A DNA stretch of 15,712 bases from Methylacidiphilaceae bacterium UBA1321 (GTDB lineage: Bacteria; Verrucomicrobiota; Verrucomicrobiia; Methylacidiphilales; UBA1321), in contig DBTH01000347.1 of the NCBI GenBank assembly GCA_002306945.1, positions 2,549 through 18,260 on the forward strand, in the 5' to 3' direction. The notes below the pieces were generated by a model. That model was not told the DNA's origin and made no database searches. It saw only the letters and a program-made list of their open reading frames with translations. Each line of letters begins with the position of its first letter. Position 1 is the stretch's first letter. This document shows positions 13,798 through 15,712 of the stretch, piece by piece. The position numbers and the translations under genes were made by a program.

Positions 13798-14544
13798 TTA
13801 GAACGAATCGCTATCGGGATGCTGGATGATGGGGCGATCGTCGCGCGAGGAGGAGCGGCTCCGGCGGGCGCGGGTGAAACGTTCCGGCGGGCCGGGTTTG
13901 CGATCAATCGGTTTGGCGGGCCCGAGGCTCTGGTAACTTTCGATGGCGAAGACGGGAAGGTTTTCGTCGAGGTGCGGATCGTAGGCGAATTTGCCTTCGA
14001 TGTAGCGGCCGGTCATGCGGTATTCGTAATCCTGGTCGGCGGAACGGCTGCCCATTTTGCGCGAGGGCGCAACCCGGCCCAGGATCGGGTCTTCCTTGAG
14101 GGCGACCCATTTGGCTGAGCCCCATGAATCGCCTTCCTTCTTGATCCAACCCCAGCCGCCACCCTTTTCCTCGTAGAAGCGGTGGCCGATATAGGTCACT
14201 CCGTCGCCGAAGCGTTGTGCGGGCGGAGCGAGGTTGACCAGCTTGGGAACGGCAGGCGCAGCCGGTTCAGCGGGAGCGGAAGGAGTGGCGGTTTCAGTTG
14301 TGGCGGGGGCGGGCTTGACCTTGGGCTTCGGCTTGGGTTTGGGCGTAGCGGCAGTGGACTCGGTGGATTCCGCCGGAGCGGTGGTAGTGGTCGTCGCGGG
14401 CGCGGTCGAATCGCTCGCGGTGGCGGGAGCCGATTCCTGAATGACGGGAGCGCCGCTTTGCGCGGAGGCGAAGCCTGGCAGCAGGAGCGCAGTCAGCACG
14501 ATGCCGCCGAGGGTGGGAAGAGAGAGGCGTTTAAAGTGGGACAT
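13798..14544 (-). CDS. Secreted protein with Thr/Pro/Ala/Lys-rich linker, unknown function
   Basis: 248 residues, not recognised. The start is set at ATG 14544 because it gives a normal Sec signal peptide: SHFKR charged region, hydrophobic LPTLGGIVLTALLLPGF, cleavage after ASA. Upstream in-frame starts would bury that signal. A low-complexity linker (about residues 25-105) contains ATTTTTAPAESTESTA and a KPKPKPKVKP stretch. The C-terminal part (about 110-215) looks folded, with VTYIGHRFYEEKGGGWGWIK, SAKWVALKEDPILGR and YRMTGRYIEGKFAYDPHLDE. It is followed by a very basic, serine-rich tail. The fold is beta-rich by eye, but I cannot name it. It starts 35 nt after the end of the preceding gene, whose product has a closely similar leader and linker, so the two probably act together in the envelope. 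Confidence 0.75.
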   Translation of the reverse strand: MSHFKRLSLPTLGGIVLTALLLPGFASAQSGAPVIQESAPATASDSTAPATTTTTAPAESTESTAATPKPKPKPKVKPAPATTETATPSAPAEPAAPAVPKLVNLAPPAQRFGDGVTYIGHRFYEEKGGGWGWIKKEGDSWGSAKWVALKEDPILGRVAPSRKMGSRSADQDYEYRMTGRYIEGKFAYDPHLDENLPVFAIESYQSLGPAKPIDRKPGPPERFTRARRSRSSSRDDRPIIQHPDSDSF

Positions 14545-14579
14545 AGTCGGATGGTGGAAATATAAAAGATGCGGGGAGG

Positions 14580-15515
14580 TCATTGCGTCCAACGGCCCTG
14601 GTCGCTCGACAGGAACGGCAGGCCGCCGTGGGAATAATCGGTCTTGCCGATGGCCCCTTCCATCGGGGTGCCGAAATGTTTCTTCCAGACTTCGCTGTAG
14701 AGTTCGCCGGAATGACAGCCCCAGCTTTTGGAGCGGGCCGTCGGGGCGAGGGCGGTTTTATTGATGTCGGAGATGTCGCGGACGTGGAGGTTGGTGGTCG
14801 ACATGCCGTCGATGTCGTTGCTGTAGTCGAAGAGGAAGCAGGCTTTGTTGGAATGGCCGAAGTATTCGAACAGGACGACCGGGGTGGTCTTGCGATCCTT
14901 GCCGTGGTTGAGGTAGTTGACGACCTGCACGGAGCGGTCGAACCAGAGGAGATTGACGTTGGCCTTGTTGGCTTTTTCCATGATGACGGGCAGTAGTTCG
15001 GTCACCATCTCGGCGCTGCGTTCGACGTAGCCGGGGCGGAAGACGAGCCAGGTGATTTTTTCGCCCGGCTGGAGCTGCGGTTGCAATTGGTTGAAGCGGG
15101 TGACGGCGGCGTCGATGAAGTTACCCCAGTATTTATCGTGCGAGGCTTTCTTCTCGTGCTCGTAGTAGCGCAGGGCCGGACCGCCGGAAACGATGACGAA
15201 TTCGCGCGTAGGCGTGATGACCGGCGCGGGGGCGGGAGGGGGAGCAGGGACATTGCGAACCGGAGCGGTTTCGGTCTGGGCGGGAGCCGTGGTGGTCGTT
15301 GGCGGTTCGCTGGTGGCGGGAGCCGATTCGGTGGCCGCCGGGGTTTGGGTTGCGGTGGTCGATTCGGTCGTGGGTGCGGTTTGGGCCGGTTCGGTGGTGG
15401 TCGTTGTGGGAGTGGCAGGAGCCGTCGACTCGGTGTTTTGGGCGCTGACGGGCCGGACTGCCATGAGAACGATCAGGGTCAGGCTCAGGAACGAGAGGGA
15501 AAGTGAGGAGCGCAT
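14580..15515 (-). CDS. Secreted protein with candidate caspase-like (clan CD) His/Cys dyad
   Basis: 311 residues, not assignable to a named family. ATG 15515 gives a clean signal peptide (MRSS, then SLSFLSLTLIVLMAV, cleavage after VSA). Starts further up would include codons from a dispersed repeat. A Thr/Pro/Ala/Glu-rich linker (about 27-105) leads to a folded domain beginning REFVIVSGGPALRYYE. By eye this domain alternates strands and helices: ITWLVFRPGY, a long helix, VNLLWFDRS, TPVVLFEYFGHS, and SKSWGCHSGELYSEVW. His221 (GHS after a hydrophobic strand) and Cys267 (GCHSG after another) are 46 residues apart, as in clan CD cysteine peptidases such as caspases. This is an inference from pattern, not a family match. 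It would act outside the cytoplasm. It is first in a four-gene row. Confidence 0.75.
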   Translation of the reverse strand: MRSSLSLSFLSLTLIVLMAVRPVSAQNTESTAPATPTTTTTEPAQTAPTTESTTATQTPAATESAPATSEPPTTTTAPAQTETAPVRNVPAPPPAPAPVITPTREFVIVSGGPALRYYEHEKKASHDKYWGNFIDAAVTRFNQLQPQLQPGEKITWLVFRPGYVERSAEMVTELLPVIMEKANKANVNLLWFDRSVQVVNYLNHGKDRKTTPVVLFEYFGHSNKACFLFDYSNDIDGMSTTNLHVRDISDINKTALAPTARSKSWGCHSGELYSEVWKKHFGTPMEGAIGKTDYSHGGLPFLSSDQGRWTQ

Positions 15516-15612
15516 GGGTTTGGCGGGTTGTTCGATCAAAAAGCTATTCTTCGGGTTATCCAGTAAATCATCCTTCATAGCAATTTGCACCATAACCTCA
15601 ACTCCGAACTTG
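15516..15612. promoter_or_regulatory. Upstream region of the minus-strand secreted-protein row
   Basis: About 100 bp between the signal-peptide start and the nearest repeat must carry the promoter of the four-gene row. The stretch around 15536-15600 is more AT-rich than its surroundings. An in-frame ATG at 15578 exists, but would place 21 extra polar residues before the signal peptide. I cannot assign -35 and -10 boxes with confidence. Confidence 0.3.
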
Positions 15613-15682
15613 CAGGGGCAATCGCCCCTGCACCCACGCGACGCGAAGCGGGAAAGAATGTCGGGTGGCGACGTCAACGCCT
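15613..15682 (+). repeat. Dispersed REP-like element, copy 5
   Basis: Starts with the perfect hairpin CAGGGGCAATCGCCCCTG and continues CACCCACGCGACGCGAAGCG, then GGGAAAGAATGTCG. It is identical to copy 2 over the first 36 nt. The right end diverges (GGCGACGTCAACGCC, itself a short inverted repeat). It lies upstream of the secreted-protein row. Confidence 0.85.
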
Positions 15683-15685
15683 ATT

Positions 15686-15704
15686 AGCCGTAACTATTCA
15701 AAAC
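15686..15704 (-). repeat. Terminal inverted copy of a 19-nt sequence (right end)
   Basis: Read on the minus strand this is GTTTTGAATAGTTACGGCT, matching the left-edge copy with a single A/T difference. It follows REP-like copy 5 within a few bases, so it may be part of a longer composite repeat cut off by the window edge. Confidence 0.7.
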
Positions 15705-15712
15705 CCCACGGA

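Noticed and set aside
12703..14118. Long plus-strand open frame antisense to the MFS, membrane-protein and secreted-protein genes
   Set aside because: It spans three well-supported minus-strand genes, is rich in Glu, Gly and Gln as expected from antisense GC-rich codons, and shows no domain. I treat it as a shadow.
15516..15677. N-terminal extension of the secreted caspase-like candidate to 15677
   Set aside because: The first part of the extension is simply the translated dispersed repeat, and it would bury a well-formed signal peptide. The same repeat-derived peptide appears in a spurious frame near 10500.

Overview
The window is GC-rich bacterial DNA, densely coded on both strands, with no RNA genes, transposases, phage genes or CRISPR array that I can see. 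The gene content is a cytoplasmic unsaturated-uronate pathway, a fused homocysteine methyltransferase/MTHFR, a long LOG-family protein, and secreted proteins with Thr/Pro/Ala-rich linkers. Together with the weak or absent Shine-Dalgarno sequences ahead of many genes, this suggests an environmental member of the Verrucomicrobiota or a related PVC group. That is an inference from style and gene content; there is no marker gene here to prove it. Both window ends lie in inverted copies of one 19-nt sequence, so the window may be a whole contig broken at repeats.

Left part (1-4320): a minus-strand pair, a LOG-family protein overlapping an L,D-transpeptidase, lies divergent to a bifunctional homocysteine S-methyltransferase/methylenetetrahydrofolate reductase. 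The methyltransferase half of that fusion lacks all three expected zinc-ligand cysteines. Converging on it is an AraC-family regulator, which is itself divergent to the catabolic operon.

Middle (4489-11567, plus strand): a short-chain dehydrogenase, a GH88-type unsaturated glucuronyl hydrolase, an Old-Yellow-Enzyme-like flavin oxidoreductase, 2-keto-3-deoxygluconate kinase, KDPG aldolase and a ribokinase-like sugar kinase. The logic is that unsaturated oligouronides are cut by the GH88 enzyme. The 4-deoxy-5-keto-uronate that forms is reduced, probably by the dehydrogenase, to 2-keto-3-deoxygluconate, which is phosphorylated and cleaved to pyruvate and glyceraldehyde-3-phosphate. The flavoenzyme has no assigned step and is the most interesting member. 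Most gaps between these genes hold a distinct inverted repeat or hairpin.

Right part (11758-15515, minus strand): four genes in a row. In transcription order these are a secreted protein with a candidate caspase-like (clan CD) His/Cys pair, a second secreted protein with a similar Thr/Pro/Ala-rich linker, a four-helix membrane protein and a 12-helix MFS transporter. The first three belong to no family I can name. This group is the best candidate for an undescribed system.

A dispersed element of about 80-90 bp occurs at least five times, always next to gene 3' ends, plus one partial inverted copy. Its complete copies begin with the hairpin CAGGGGCAATCGCCCCTG. It supplies the last codons of the AraC and MFS genes.
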